Shown here: positions 33,826 through 42,578 of the stretch, piece by piece
Numbering within the stretch: position 1 is the stretch's first letter
How the letters are laid out: each line of letters opens with the position of its first letter
Origin: Variovorax sp. 54
Lineage (GTDB): Bacteria > Pseudomonadota > Gammaproteobacteria > Burkholderiales > Burkholderiaceae_C
Direction: 5' to 3'
Assembly (NCBI RefSeq): GCF_002754375.1
Contig: NZ_PEFF01000001.1
Span: 2,232,001-2,296,000, forward strand
DNA: 64,000 nt
The notes under the pieces: generated by a model
Database searches by the model: none
What the model was told of the DNA's origin: nothing
The model's input: only the letters and a program-made list of their open reading frames with translations
Translations under genes and position numbers: made by a program

Positions 33826-36800
33826 GGCAGTGCTTTCAGAACCCGGGCGAGCCGGGAAAGACCGACACCGGCGGAGCTTTTGGCCAGCACCCAGTCGCCT
33901 GGTTGCAGCAGCCCGCCGAGTGCGGTGGAGAGGTCGGACACATCGACAAACCAATGGGAGCGGACCTTGGTGCGGATGCGCGTGTGAAGCGCCCGCATCA
34001 AGGGTCCGCACAGGAGCACGCGGTCAGGTTGCGACGCCAGCAACTCGGCCTCCAGATCGAGGTGATGGCGTTGCGCCGCGGGCCCCAGCTCCTGCATGTC
34101 GCCCAAAATGGCCACCCGGCGCGCAGGCTCGCAGGGGGCTTGTGACAGCAACTCAAGCGCCGCCCGCATCGAACTCGGGTTGGCGTCGTAGGTTTCATCG
34201 ATCAGCTTGAAGCTTCCACCGCCGATGTGAATGGTGTGCAGCGCACCGCGTCCGCCCGGCGGCTCGAAGTGCGCAAAGGGTTCGACGGCGGCGGCCAGCG
34301 GCAGGCGCAGCGCCTGCAACGCGGCCAGCGCGGCCACGGCGCTGGCGCCCATGTGGCGGCCCGGCGCATTCAGGCGCAGCTGAAAGGGCTCGCCCGCCAC
34401 CTCGGCCTGCACCTCGCCGTGGTCGAAGGCGAGCAGGCGCACGTCGGCGTCCTTGTGCTCGCCGTAGGTCACGATCTGCAGCTGGTGCGCCATGGCCGCT
34501 TCGGCGAAGGTGGCGAACTCGGGCATGTCGCGGTTGAGCACCACGCGGTCGCCCGCGGCCATGGCCTGGAACATGCGGCAGTCGAGCCGCGCGGCGGCTT
34601 CCGACGGGCCGCGGTGCTTCTGCGACGCGGCCGAGATGCCCGTCACCACGATGAGCGACGGCCGCATGAGCTGCGCCGATGCGGGCATGTGCGAGGTGCC
34701 CATCTCGAGCACCCAGTAGGCGGCATGGCGCGGCATGCAGGTGAGGTTCCACGCAACGCCCGACGGCAGGCTGATGCTGCCTTCGGGCTGCGCCACTTCG
34801 CCCCACACGGTGAGCGCGCCGGCCAGCATGGCGGCCACGGTGCTGCTGCCCGCGCCGCTGCCGAGCACGCCGCACACGCGGCCGGTGAACTCGGTGCGCG
34901 CATGGTCGCCCAGCTCGAGCACGGCCTGCAGCACGTTGGGCACCTTCAGCACAGGCACGCGCTTGTCCAGGTGCGGCTTGGGGTCGGTGCACAGCACGGC
35001 CGCGGCCGGCTGCAGCACGCCCTTGAGCGTGACGGCGGCCAGCGGCGTCTTCGAGGGCCGGGCCTGGTGTTCGAACACGACGCGGCCCTTGCGCATGAAG
35101 GTGCGCTGGGTCACGCCGGTGGCGCGCCAGCCGTCTTCGGGCTTGACCACCCACTCGCCGCCGGTGACGCGCGCCATCTCGCTGGCGGTCCACACGGCGC
35201 CGTCGTCGCGCGAGCCGCTGTTGCCGCCACCGCTGCCCCCCGGGCCCGCGCCGCCGGGCTGGCTGCGCCGGTCCAGCAGGTAGCGGTGGTAGGCGGCGAA
35301 GCCCGTCACGTACTGCTCGACGTCGTCGATGCGCACGCGGAACGCGTGGTGCCGCACGAAGAAGGCGCCGACGACCGTGGACGGCCGACGAAAGTACATC
35401 GCCATCTCGGGCCAGAAGAAACCGTTGAGCAGGTAGTGCGCGCGGTAGTCGAGCGCGCGGTAGAACTTCTCGGTGTCCAGCTCGTCGAGCAGGTGCCGCA
35501 TGGCGGGCATGCTCTCCAGCCGCTGCAGCATCTGCTGCGCCGCCAGCATGAGGCTGAGCAGCGTGGGAAAGGTGGTCTTGCGGTCGAGCACGAAGTCCAG
35601 GTAGCCCGCCACGTTCTGCAGCCCGAAGCGGAAGTAGCGCTCCTGCGGGCTCCACTGCGTGAGCTCGTTCACGCAGCCGCTGAGCCAATGGTCGTGCGAC
35701 TGCCAGTGCTGGCTCGCAATGAAATGGTCGAAGGCTTTCTCGACCGCGGCCAGCCAGCGCGGATCGCGCGTGAGGCCATACAGGCGCATGAGGCCGAAGG
35801 CCGCTTCGCCGTCGTAGAAGATGACGCGCGAGGCCTGCTTGAGCGTGAGGTCGGCCGCGTGCAGCACGTGGTCGAAGCGCCCACTGGCCGGGTCTTGCAA
35901 CGCCACCATGCCCAGCGCGAGCTTCTCGAGCAGCGGCAGCCAGTGGCGCGTTTCCATCAGCTCGCAGTAGCGCACGAACATGCGCACGCAGGCCGCGTTG
36001 CCGCCCAGGCGGATCTCGCCGCCGGTGTCGACAAGGTACGCCACTTCGCGACCGTCGGGCAGCGTGTAGTCGCGGATCAGCGCGTCGGTGAGGTGGTCGA
36101 TGGCGCGGTCGATGGCCGCGCGCAGCGTGTCGTCGCGCGTGAGCTCCCAGGCCTCGAGCATGGCGTGCACGGTGCCCGCGTGGCGCATCGCGTCGTAGGT
36201 CGGGATGCGGCGATCGAAGCACGGAAAGTAGCCGTACACGAACAGGCCGTCGCTCTGCATCTGGCGCGCCAGGTATGACGAGCCGCTGCGCACCAACTCG
36301 AGCACCGACTGGGGGTTGAGCGCCGGCAGCTGGCGGCGGCCCGCGTCGAGCCCCGTGCCCACGAGCTTGTGCACCACGCCGTCGGGCTGGCAGAACACGC
36401 CGACCGTGGCCAGCAGATAGACGGTGCGCTCCGACGACTCTTCCAGCGGCAGCGTGCGCTCGAAGCGGGCCTGCGCATACACATCGAAGTTGCGCACGTT
36501 CACCACCGAATGCGCGATGGTCGAATCGCCGCACAGCATGGCGTTGGCGTTGAGCTCCTGCTCGGTGAAGGCGAAGCCGAAGTCCTGGTCGAAGGCCAGG
36601 CCGAGCCGGAAGTAGTTGCGCTTGACCGCGGTGAGCTGGGTCTTGAACTGCGTCCAGTCCATGGGACTGGCGCCCTCGACCCAGTCGATGCGCAGCCAGG
36701 GCGAGACGATGCCGCGCTCGCGCACCCATCGCTCGACGAGGTCGGCGCCTTCGCGCCAGGCGGTCTCGAAGTCGTCGGCGCGCGCGTGCACGACATGTGC

Positions 36801-36923
36801 ACGCTGCGAACCGTCGCTCACCGAGAAGAAGAGCGTGAAGGCCGGGTACGGGGCAGGCAACGCCGCGCACACGGACACCAGGCGCTCGTGGCAGGCGTGG
36901 AGCTGGTCTGAGAAGGACATCAT
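33822..36923 (-). CDS. Fusion of a helical toroid-like domain to a MurF-like ligase with degenerate P-loop
   Basis: The protein has 1033 residues and is cytoplasmic, with no signal. Residues about 1-555 are mostly helical, with repeated hairpins (GYFPCFDRRIPTYDAMRHAGTVHAMLEAWE, YDGEAAFGLMRLYGLTRDPRWL), suggesting an (alpha/alpha)6 toroid as in glycosidase or epimerase families. A Gly/Ser/Pro linker (about 557-577) follows. The rest aligns with MurF: WTASEMARVTGG, RKGRVVFEH, HRGPSEAAARLD, VVLNRDMP, GRHMGASAVAAL, TYDANPSSMRAALELL and ILGDMQELG. The ATP loop, normally GSNGKTT, reads GSGAGSSTV (about 687-695), with no lysine. It lies between the Pal-like gene and the exporter. The substrate is unknown; adhesin modification and a cell-wall link are both guesses. 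Confidence 0.82.
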   Translation of the reverse strand: MMSFSDQLHACHERLVSVCAALPAPYPAFTLFFSVSDGSQRAHVVHARADDFETAWREGADLVERWVRERGIVSPWLRIDWVEGASPMDWTQFKTQLTAVKRNYFRLGLAFDQDFGFAFTEQELNANAMLCGDSTIAHSVVNVRNFDVYAQARFERTLPLEESSERTVYLLATVGVFCQPDGVVHKLVGTGLDAGRRQLPALNPQSVLELVRSGSSYLARQMQSDGLFVYGYFPCFDRRIPTYDAMRHAGTVHAMLEAWELTRDDTLRAAIDRAIDHLTDALIRDYTLPDGREVAYLVDTGGEIRLGGNAACVRMFVRYCELMETRHWLPLLEKLALGMVALQDPASGRFDHVLHAADLTLKQASRVIFYDGEAAFGLMRLYGLTRDPRWLAAVEKAFDHFIASQHWQSHDHWLSGCVNELTQWSPQERYFRFGLQNVAGYLDFVLDRKTTFPTLLSLMLAAQQMLQRLESMPAMRHLLDELDTEKFYRALDYRAHYLLNGFFWPEMAMYFRRPSTVVGAFFVRHHAFRVRIDDVEQYVTGFAAYHRYLLDRRSQPGGAGPGGSGGGNSGSRDDGAVWTASEMARVTGGEWVVKPEDGWRATGVTQRTFMRKGRVVFEHQARPSKTPLAAVTLKGVLQPAAAVLCTDPKPHLDKRVPVLKVPNVLQAVLELGDHARTEFTGRVCGVLGSGAGSSTVAAMLAGALTVWGEVAQPEGSISLPSGVAWNLTCMPRHAAYWVLEMGTSHMPASAQLMRPSLIVVTGISAASQKHRGPSEAAARLDCRMFQAMAAGDRVVLNRDMPEFATFAEAAMAHQLQIVTYGEHKDADVRLLAFDHGEVQAEVAGEPFQLRLNAPGRHMGASAVAALAALQALRLPLAAAVEPFAHFEPPGGRGALHTIHIGGGSFKLIDETYDANPSSMRAALELLSQAPCEPARRVAILGDMQELGPAAQRHHLDLEAELLASQPDRVLLCGPLMRALHTRIRTKVRSHWFVDVSDLSTALGGLLQPGDWVLAKSSAGVGLSRLARVLKALP

Positions 36924-37034
36924 TCGGCCCCGGTCGAATGCGGGCGAAGGCCGGTCGCGTCCGTCATCTGCTCTCGCTTGGATGACGTGATCGCGGACCG
37001 GAAGCCGCCCGTGAAATCATCGCGTGCTCCCGAT

Positions 37035-37532
37035 TCAGCGGTAGCTGAACTCGGCGCGACGATTGAGCTGATGGCCCTCCTCGGTGGTGGCAAGCGATGC
37101 GGGCTTTTCAATGCCCCAGCTGATGGCTTCGATGCGTTCGCCCGGCACACCCATCTGCGTGAGCATGCGTTGCACGGACTCGGCGCGGCGCTGGCCGAGC
37201 GCGAGGTTGTATTCGCGGCCGCCGCGCAGGTCGGTGTTGCCTTCGATCACGACCCGGCTCGCCGGCCGGTTGCGCATGTAGCCCGCGTGGGCCTCGACGA
37301 TGCTGCGGTCGCCCGCCCTGACGTCGTATTTGTCGAAGTCGAAGTAGACGATCTTCGCCGGTGCGTTCGGCGGCGGCGGTGGGGGCGCCGGCTCCGGCTT
37401 GGGCGCTTCGCGCACGCTCTTGTTGGAGTAGTAGTAGGTCGCGTCGTCGCGACCGCCCTTGGGAGGCACGCCGCAGGCCACGAGGCTTGCGCCCATGGCC
37501 ACGAGGGCCAGTATCCGGAAATTCTTGTTCAT
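37035..37532 (-). CDS. Pal-like OmpA-family lipoprotein
   Basis: The protein has 165 residues. A signal ends in the lipobox LVACG (Cys near 20). A proline-rich linker (EPAPPPPPPNAPA) precedes the OmpA/MotB peptidoglycan-binding domain with IVYFDFDKYDVR, IEGNTDLRGGREYNLALGQRRAESV and NRRAEF. The usual EGHTD has Asn for His. It should be anchored in the outer membrane and bind peptidoglycan. A tolB-cpoB context is absent; it lies 89 bases after the adhesin gene and 111 before the ligase fusion, so it belongs to this locus rather than to Tol-Pal. Confidence 0.9.
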   Translation of the reverse strand: MNKNFRILALVAMGASLVACGVPPKGGRDDATYYYSNKSVREAPKPEPAPPPPPPNAPAKIVYFDFDKYDVRAGDRSIVEAHAGYMRNRPASRVVIEGNTDLRGGREYNLALGQRRAESVQRMLTQMGVPGERIEAISWGIEKPASLATTEEGHQLNRRAEFSYR

Positions 37533-37621
37533 GACGGTCCTTTCGCGGGACAGGCCGTTGTCGGCCTGTCCCTGTCTGCTGCTATCGAGGTTTCCCTTCC
37601 TCCTTCTGCGTGTCCCTTGGA

Positions 37622-40600
37622 TCAGCCCAGCAGGCCGTGCAGGATGTTGGTCACGGGTGCCAGGGCACCACCGGCCGGGCTGCTGTGGTCGACCAGGCTG
37701 GTGATCGGGGTGAGCACGTTGTCGAGCACCGGGGCCACCGTGTGTTCGACGGTGTCCAGCACACCGGTCACGACCGCGGCCACCGGGGCTGCCGGCGTGC
37801 CGGCCAGGATGTCGGTCACCGGGGCAGCCGCATGGGTCACGGTGTCGACCACCGTGGAGACCAGCGAGCCGGCAGAACCTGCCGAGCCCGTGGCACCCGT
37901 CACGCCGTCGAGGATGCTGGTGACCGGTTCCAGGATGCCGGCGACCGGTTCGGCGCCGCCCGTCAGGCCGCCGAGCAGGCCGCCCACGAGGCCGTCCGCA
38001 CCGAGCAGGCTGCCGACCAGGCCGTCGCCACCGAGGACGCCGCCGAGCAGACCACCTTCGCTGCCGCCGAGGACGTCGCCCAGGAGGCCGCCGTCACCGC
38101 CGAGGACGCCACCGAGCAGGCCGTCGCCGAGGATGCCGCCGAGCAAGCCGCCAGCGTCGCCGCCGGTCACACCGCCGAGGACACCGCCCAACAGGCCGTC
38201 GTCGCCGAGGATGCCGCCGAGCAAGCCGCCAGCGTCGCCGCCGGTCACACCGCCGAGGACACCGCCCAGCAGGCCGTCGTCGCCGAGGATGCCGCCGAGC
38301 AAACCGCCAGCGTCGCCGCCGGTCACGCCGCCGAGGACACCGCCCAACAGGCCGTCGTCGCCGAGGATGCCGCCGAGCAAGCCGCCGGCGTCGCCGCCGG
38401 TCACGCCGCCGAGGACGCCACCCAACAGGCCGCCGTCACCCAGCACGCCACCGAGCAGACCGCCGTCACCGCCGAGGACGCCGCCCAGGAGGCCACCGTC
38501 ACCCAGCACGCCGCCGAGCAGACCGCCGTCGCCACCGATGACGCCGCCCAGGAGGCCATCGTCACCCAGCACGCCGCCGAGCAGACCGCCGTCGCCACCG
38601 AGGACGCCGCCCAGAAGGCCGTCGTCACCCAGCACGCCGCCGAGCAAACCGCCGTCACCGCCGAGGACGCCGCCCAGGAGGCCACCGTCACCCAGTACGC
38701 CGCCGAGCAGACCGCCGTCGCCACCGAGGACGCCGCCCAGGAGGCCGTCGTCACCCAGGATGCCGCCGAGCAAGCCGCCATCACCACCGAGGACACCGCC
38801 CAGAAGGCCGTCGTCACCCAGCACGCCGCCGAGCAGACCACCGTCGCCGCCGAGGACGCCGCCCAGCAGGCCGCCTTCACCCAGCACGCCACCGAGCAGA
38901 CCACCGTCGCCACCAAGCAGGCCGCCCAGCAGGCCGTCGTCACCCAGCACGCCGCCGAGCAAGCCGCCGTCGCCGCCAAGGACGCCGCCGAGCAGACCGC
39001 CGTCACCGCCGAGGACACCACCCAGCAGGCCGTCGCCACCGATCAGGTGGGCCACGCCGTCGGTCACGAAGTCGACCTGCGTGTCCACTGCGTTCAGCAG
39101 GCCGGTCGTCGCGCCGGCGCCGAGCAGCTGGTCGACCACCGGGCTGACCAAGCCACCCACGCCGTCCGTCACCTGGTCGACGAGGCCGTCGGCCGGGTCG
39201 AGCACGTTCGGGTTGTTCGGCGTGAAGCTCTCGCCGAGCACCGGGGCCAGCAGGCCGTCGACCGTGTCGGTCAGGCTGTCGGTCAGTTGCGAGACCGGGG
39301 CCAGCACGTCGCCCAGGCCGAGGTCGCCGAGCACGCCGTTGTTCAGGCCGTTCGCCAGGCCGGCGACCACGCTGTCAGCCGGGTCGAGCAGCGCCGCGCC
39401 GGTGCCGGGGGTGCCGCCACCGCCGATGCCGCCGAGCACGCCGCCCAGCAGACCGCCGACCAGGCCTTCTTCACCGAGCAGGCCGCCCACGGGGCCGTCA
39501 TTGCCCAGCAGACCACCGACGATGCCGTCCGGTCCGAGCAGGCCGCCGGCACCGTCGCCGCCGAGCAGGCCACCCAGTGGGCCGTTGTCGCCCAGCAGGC
39601 CGCCGAGCAGGCCGTCGTCACCGAGCAGGCCGCCGATGGGGCCGGTGCCGCCGAGCAGACCGCCGACCAGGCCGTTGTCGCCGAGCACACCGCCCAGCAC
39701 GCCGTCGCTGCCGAGCAGGCCGCCGATGGGGCCGGCATCGCCGAGCAGGCCACCGACCAGGCCGTCGTCACCCAGCAGGCCGCCGAGCGGGCCGTCGCTG
39801 CCGAGCACACCGCCCAGCAGGCCGTCGTCGCTCAGGAGGCCGCCGACCAGACCGTCGTTGCCGAGCAGGCCGCCGAGGGGGCCGCCTTCGCCGATGACAC
39901 CGCCGAGCACGCCGCCCAACAGGCCGTCGTCGCCGCCGAGCAGGCCGCCCAGCGGGCTGTCGGCGAGCAGGCCGGACAGTGCGCCGTCCTGGCCGAGCAG
40001 GTTGTCGACCAGGCCGCCCTGGCCGAGCAGTTCGCCGGTGAGGCCTTCCGAACCGGCCAGGCCGGCCAGCACGCCGTCGCCGCCGAGCAGGCCGCCCACG
40101 AGGCCGTCGTCACCCAGCAGGCCGCCCAGGGCGCTGTCGTCGCCGAGCAGGCCGCCCAGCAGGCCATCTGCACCGAGCAGGCCGCCGGTCAGGTTGCCGA
40201 GGGCACCGTCGCCGAGCAGGCCACCCACGAGGCCGTCGCCGCCGAGCACGTTGCCCAGCAGGTCGCCGACCGCGCTGCCTTCGCCGATGAGGCCGCCCAC
40301 GACACCGTCCGGTGCCAGCAGGCCGCCGACCAGGCCGTCTTCAGCGAGCAGACCCTGCACGAGGCTGCCTTCGCCGATCACGTTCTGCAGCAGGCCGCCC
40401 AGCGCGCCGTCGTCGCCCAGCAGTTGGTCGGTCACGCCGCCCAGGCCGAGGGCGTCGGTCAGGCCGCTGACGATGCCGCTGTTGCCGATGAGGTTCTCGA
40501 GCCCGTTGTTGAGCGCGTCGGTCACGTAGTCGACTTGGTTGAGCAGGCCGCCGGTGATGGCACCTGCGGCGCCGGCGCCCAGCAGCGGATCGAGGATCGG

Positions 40601-41836
40601 GCTCAGCGTGCCGCCCAGCGGGTCGGTGATGCTGCCCACGAGGTTGTCCACCGGGTCGAGCTGGTTCGGGTTGTTGGCCTGGAACTCTTCGCCGAGCAGC
40701 GGCGCGAGCACGTCGTCGACGACGTCGGTCACGTTGTCCACCACATCGGTCACCGGGCTCAGCGCACCGCCCAGGCCGAGTGCGTCGTCCACGCCGTCGA
40801 GCACGCCACCCACGATGCCGTCGGCGGGGTCGAGCAGGTGATCGGCGTCTGCGTCGGAGTCGGCATCCGAATCGGCATCCGCGTCGGAATCGGCATCCGC
40901 GTCGGAATCGGCGTCCGAGTCGGCATCCGCGTCGGAATCGGCGTCGGAGTCGGAATCCGCATCGGAGTCGGCGTCCGAATCCGAGTCGGCATCGGAGTCA
41001 GCGTCCGAGTCGGAATCGGCGTCAGAGTCGGCGTCTGAATCGGAGTCGGCGTCAGAGTCGGCGTCTGAATCCGAGTCTGCGTCGGAGTCGGCGTCCGAAT
41101 CCGAATCGCTGTCCGAATCCGAATCCGAGTCGCTGTCGGAGTCCGAATCGCTGTCGGAATCGCTGTCCGAGTCGGAGTCGGAATCCGAGTCCGAATCGGC
41201 GTCCGCATCGGAGTCGCCGCCCGGGCCGCCCACGAACAGCGGGAAGCCGGTGGTGCCACCGTCGCCGCCGCCACCGCTGAGCGCGGCGCCCAGCGCCACG
41301 GCGCCCAGGGCGCCCAGCGCGAATTCACCGAGGCCGATACCGCTGCCGGCTGCGGTCTTCTTGGTCACGGCCAGTGCGGCCGCGTCGGCGTCGCTGTCCG
41401 GCGGGGTCACTTGCAGGTCGCCCGAGGCGACATCCACATTCACTTGTTCGAGGCCACCGGGCAGCTTGGTCGAGCCGATGGTTGCATCGGTGCCGCTGGT
41501 GAAGACGCCGGCCAGCGGCGCCTTGTTGGAGGCCGATCCGGGGAACAGCACGTTGGCCTGGCCGCCGTCCGGCACGATCACGCGGTCGCCGGCCATCAGG
41601 GTCTGATTGCCGTCCACCGGAATGCGGACACCCTCGCGCATCACTGCAACGCCGGGCGTAGCATTGGACAATGTGCCCACGCTGGAAGACGCCACGGCCG
41701 CAGGCGCGGCGGAGGCGCCGGCGCTCATGCCCGGCGCGCCTAGCGGCGTGACGGTGGCTTGGGCAAGAAGCACGGGCGCAGCGCCATTGGCGGAGAGCCC
41801 TTCGGTCGAAACGGTCGATGCTTGTGGAGCGGTCAT
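37622..41836 (-). CDS. Large repetitive adhesin, LapA-like N-terminus, type I secreted (inferred)
   Basis: The protein has 1404 residues. The start at 41836 (MTAPQAS) has AGAGG nearby; the frame extends 23 codons further. Residues about 60-145 look like a retention module ([30 protein letters not shown]), then TAAG at 161-164, a hydrophobic Gly/Ala segment (166-188), and a run of Asp-Ser/Asp-Ala dipeptides (about 207-332). An about 120-residue domain beginning DPADGIVGG follows, and a related copy occurs near residues 815-940. Between and after are Leu/Gly repeats of the [11 protein letters not shown] type with periods of 11, 21 and 26 residues. No RTX nonapeptides and no classic C-terminal secretion signal were found. 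The adjacent exporter genes make type I secretion likely. Confidence 0.82.
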   Translation of the reverse strand: MTAPQASTVSTEGLSANGAAPVLLAQATVTPLGAPGMSAGASAAPAAVASSSVGTLSNATPGVAVMREGVRIPVDGNQTLMAGDRVIVPDGGQANVLFPGSASNKAPLAGVFTSGTDATIGSTKLPGGLEQVNVDVASGDLQVTPPDSDADAAALAVTKKTAAGSGIGLGEFALGALGAVALGAALSGGGGDGGTTGFPLFVGGPGGDSDADADSDSDSDSDSDSDSDSDSDSDSDSDSDSDSDSDSDADSDADSDSDADSDADSDSDADSDADSDSDADSDADSDSDADSDADSDSDADSDADADSDADSDADADSDADADSDADSDADADHLLDPADGIVGGVLDGVDDALGLGGALSPVTDVVDNVTDVVDDVLAPLLGEEFQANNPNQLDPVDNLVGSITDPLGGTLSPILDPLLGAGAAGAITGGLLNQVDYVTDALNNGLENLIGNSGIVSGLTDALGLGGVTDQLLGDDGALGGLLQNVIGEGSLVQGLLAEDGLVGGLLAPDGVVGGLIGEGSAVGDLLGNVLGGDGLVGGLLGDGALGNLTGGLLGADGLLGGLLGDDSALGGLLGDDGLVGGLLGGDGVLAGLAGSEGLTGELLGQGGLVDNLLGQDGALSGLLADSPLGGLLGGDDGLLGGVLGGVIGEGGPLGGLLGNDGLVGGLLSDDGLLGGVLGSDGPLGGLLGDDGLVGGLLGDAGPIGGLLGSDGVLGGVLGDNGLVGGLLGGTGPIGGLLGDDGLLGGLLGDNGPLGGLLGGDGAGGLLGPDGIVGGLLGNDGPVGGLLGEEGLVGGLLGGVLGGIGGGGTPGTGAALLDPADSVVAGLANGLNNGVLGDLGLGDVLAPVSQLTDSLTDTVDGLLAPVLGESFTPNNPNVLDPADGLVDQVTDGVGGLVSPVVDQLLGAGATTGLLNAVDTQVDFVTDGVAHLIGGDGLLGGVLGGDGGLLGGVLGGDGGLLGGVLGDDGLLGGLLGGDGGLLGGVLGEGGLLGGVLGGDGGLLGGVLGDDGLLGGVLGGDGGLLGGILGDDGLLGGVLGGDGGLLGGVLGDGGLLGGVLGGDGGLLGGVLGDDGLLGGVLGGDGGLLGGVLGDDGLLGGVIGGDGGLLGGVLGDGGLLGGVLGGDGGLLGGVLGDGGLLGGVLGGVTGGDAGGLLGGILGDDGLLGGVLGGVTGGDAGGLLGGILGDDGLLGGVLGGVTGGDAGGLLGGILGDDGLLGGVLGGVTGGDAGGLLGGILGDGLLGGVLGGDGGLLGDVLGGSEGGLLGGVLGGDGLVGSLLGADGLVGGLLGGLTGGAEPVAGILEPVTSILDGVTGATGSAGSAGSLVSTVVDTVTHAAAPVTDILAGTPAAPVAAVVTGVLDTVEHTVAPVLDNVLTPITSLVDHSSPAGGALAPVTNILHGLLG
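38129..39040 (-). repeat. 78-bp and about 63-bp tandem repeats inside the adhesin gene
   Basis: Four near-identical 78-base copies run from 38129 to about 38440 (26 residues, [10 protein letters not shown] and GGILGDDG in each). From there to about 39040 a unit of about 63 bases (21 residues, [10 protein letters not shown]) is repeated with small changes. Near-identity at DNA level suggests recent expansion and possible length variation by recombination. On the other strand these repeats create very long open frames that are not genes. Confidence 0.85.
40842..41217 (-). repeat. Asp-Ser/Asp-Ala coding simple repeat in the adhesin
   Basis: About 125 codons alternate Asp with Ser or Ala, built from 6-base and 18-base units such as GTCGGAATCGGCATCCGC. 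The product is a highly acidic, extended spacer like the SD regions of surface adhesins and could bind calcium. It separates the membrane-proximal N-terminus from the first structured domain. Confidence 0.9.
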
Positions 41837-41899
41837 GGCAGCCTCTGTGACAAAAGATGCATCTACAGGGGCAACTTGCGTGCCGCTTTTCCGCCACGG

Positions 41900-41916
41900 T
41901 GCCAATGCCGCGCCAA
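41900..41916 (-). promoter_or_regulatory. Sigma-54 promoter of the adhesin locus
   Basis: Read on the minus strand, TTGGCGCGGCATTGGCA matches the consensus YTGGCACGNNNNTTGCW at all but two fixed positions, with GG and GC correctly spaced. It lies about 65 bases before the adhesin ATG. The GTTACGTAAC cluster is about 100 bases further upstream, where a sigma-54 activator would bind, and such an activator is encoded at the other end of the locus. Confidence 0.6.
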
Positions 41917-42013
41917 CGGCGCTTCAAGTGATTGATTTGTATGAGAATTTTTCTGAAAACCGCGTCCCATGCCGAACGCCGAAACCGCTCACAAAGACCT
42001 CATTTCGCGATTC

Positions 42014-42031
42014 GTTACGTAACGATGTAAC
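42014..42031. promoter_or_regulatory. GTTACGTAAC palindrome plus extra half-site upstream of the adhesin
   Basis: A perfect 10-base palindrome, GTTACGTAAC (42014-42023), is followed by GTAAC at 42027-42031, 8 bases on from the previous half. It lies about 100 bases upstream of the sigma-54 promoter at 41900-41916 and about 105 bases before the divergent DUF1841 gene. It is the clearest copy of the half-site seen in several promoter regions of this window. Confidence 0.5.
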
Positions 42032-42136
42032 GCCACGTACCCGGAACGCCGGACACGTCTCTCGCACTTTCCACAGGCCCGTCGCGCAGACCGCGCCGCC
42101 CGTTTTTTCTCCCTTTCTTCTCTCCTCTATCTAGAT

Positions 42137-42571
42137 ATGTTCAATCCCTCCCAGGAAGACGTGCGCCGCTTCTTCTGCGACGTGTACGCCAAGCACCGGC
42201 AGGGTCTGCCGATGGAGCCGCTGGAAACCATCGCGGCCGGCTGGATCGACGAGCACCCCGAGTACCACGAGGACCTGATCGACGCCGACGCGGCCGTGGC
42301 GCGGGTCTACGACGGATCGAACGGCCGCGAGAACCCGTTCCTGCATCTGTCGATGCATCTGTCGATCAGCGAGCAGTGCTCCATCGACCAGCCGCGCGGC
42401 ATCCGCCAGGCCGTCGAGCTGCTGGCCGCGCGCCGCGGTTCGCTGCTGCATGCGCACCATGAGGCGATGGATTGCCTCGGCCAGATGATGTGGGAGAGCC
42501 AGCGCGCGGGGCGCCCGCCCGATGGCGATGGCTACGTGGCGTGCGTGCAGCGCCGCGCCACGAAGGACTGA
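42137..42571 (+). CDS. DUF1841 family protein
   Basis: The protein has 144 residues. FNPSQEDVRRFFCDVYAKHRQG and ETIAAGWIDEHPEYHEDL at the start, then a His-rich helix (LHLSMHLSISEQ and AHHEAMDCLGQMMWE), fit the DUF1841 family found in beta- and gammaproteobacteria. It is cytoplasmic and mostly helical. The conserved His and Cys residues could bind a metal, but the function is unknown. It converges on the PcaQ-like gene with 7 bases between stops. Confidence 0.85.
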   Translation: MFNPSQEDVRRFFCDVYAKHRQGLPMEPLETIAAGWIDEHPEYHEDLIDADAAVARVYDGSNGRENPFLHLSMHLSISEQCSIDQPRGIRQAVELLAARRGSLLHAHHEAMDCLGQMMWESQRAGRPPDGDGYVACVQRRATKD

Positions 42572-42578
42572 CGAACCC

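Noticed and set aside
37035..37532. Genuine Pal of the Tol-Pal system
   Set aside because: The domain fits, but tolB and cpoB are absent and the gene lies in the adhesin locus; the EGHTD motif also has Asn for His.
36978..41038. Two very long plus-strand open frames (over 1100 codons each) opposite the adhesin
   Set aside because: They are Pro/Arg/Ser-rich or Ala/Glu-rich mirror images of the adhesin repeats, lack ribosome binding sites, and run through several genes.
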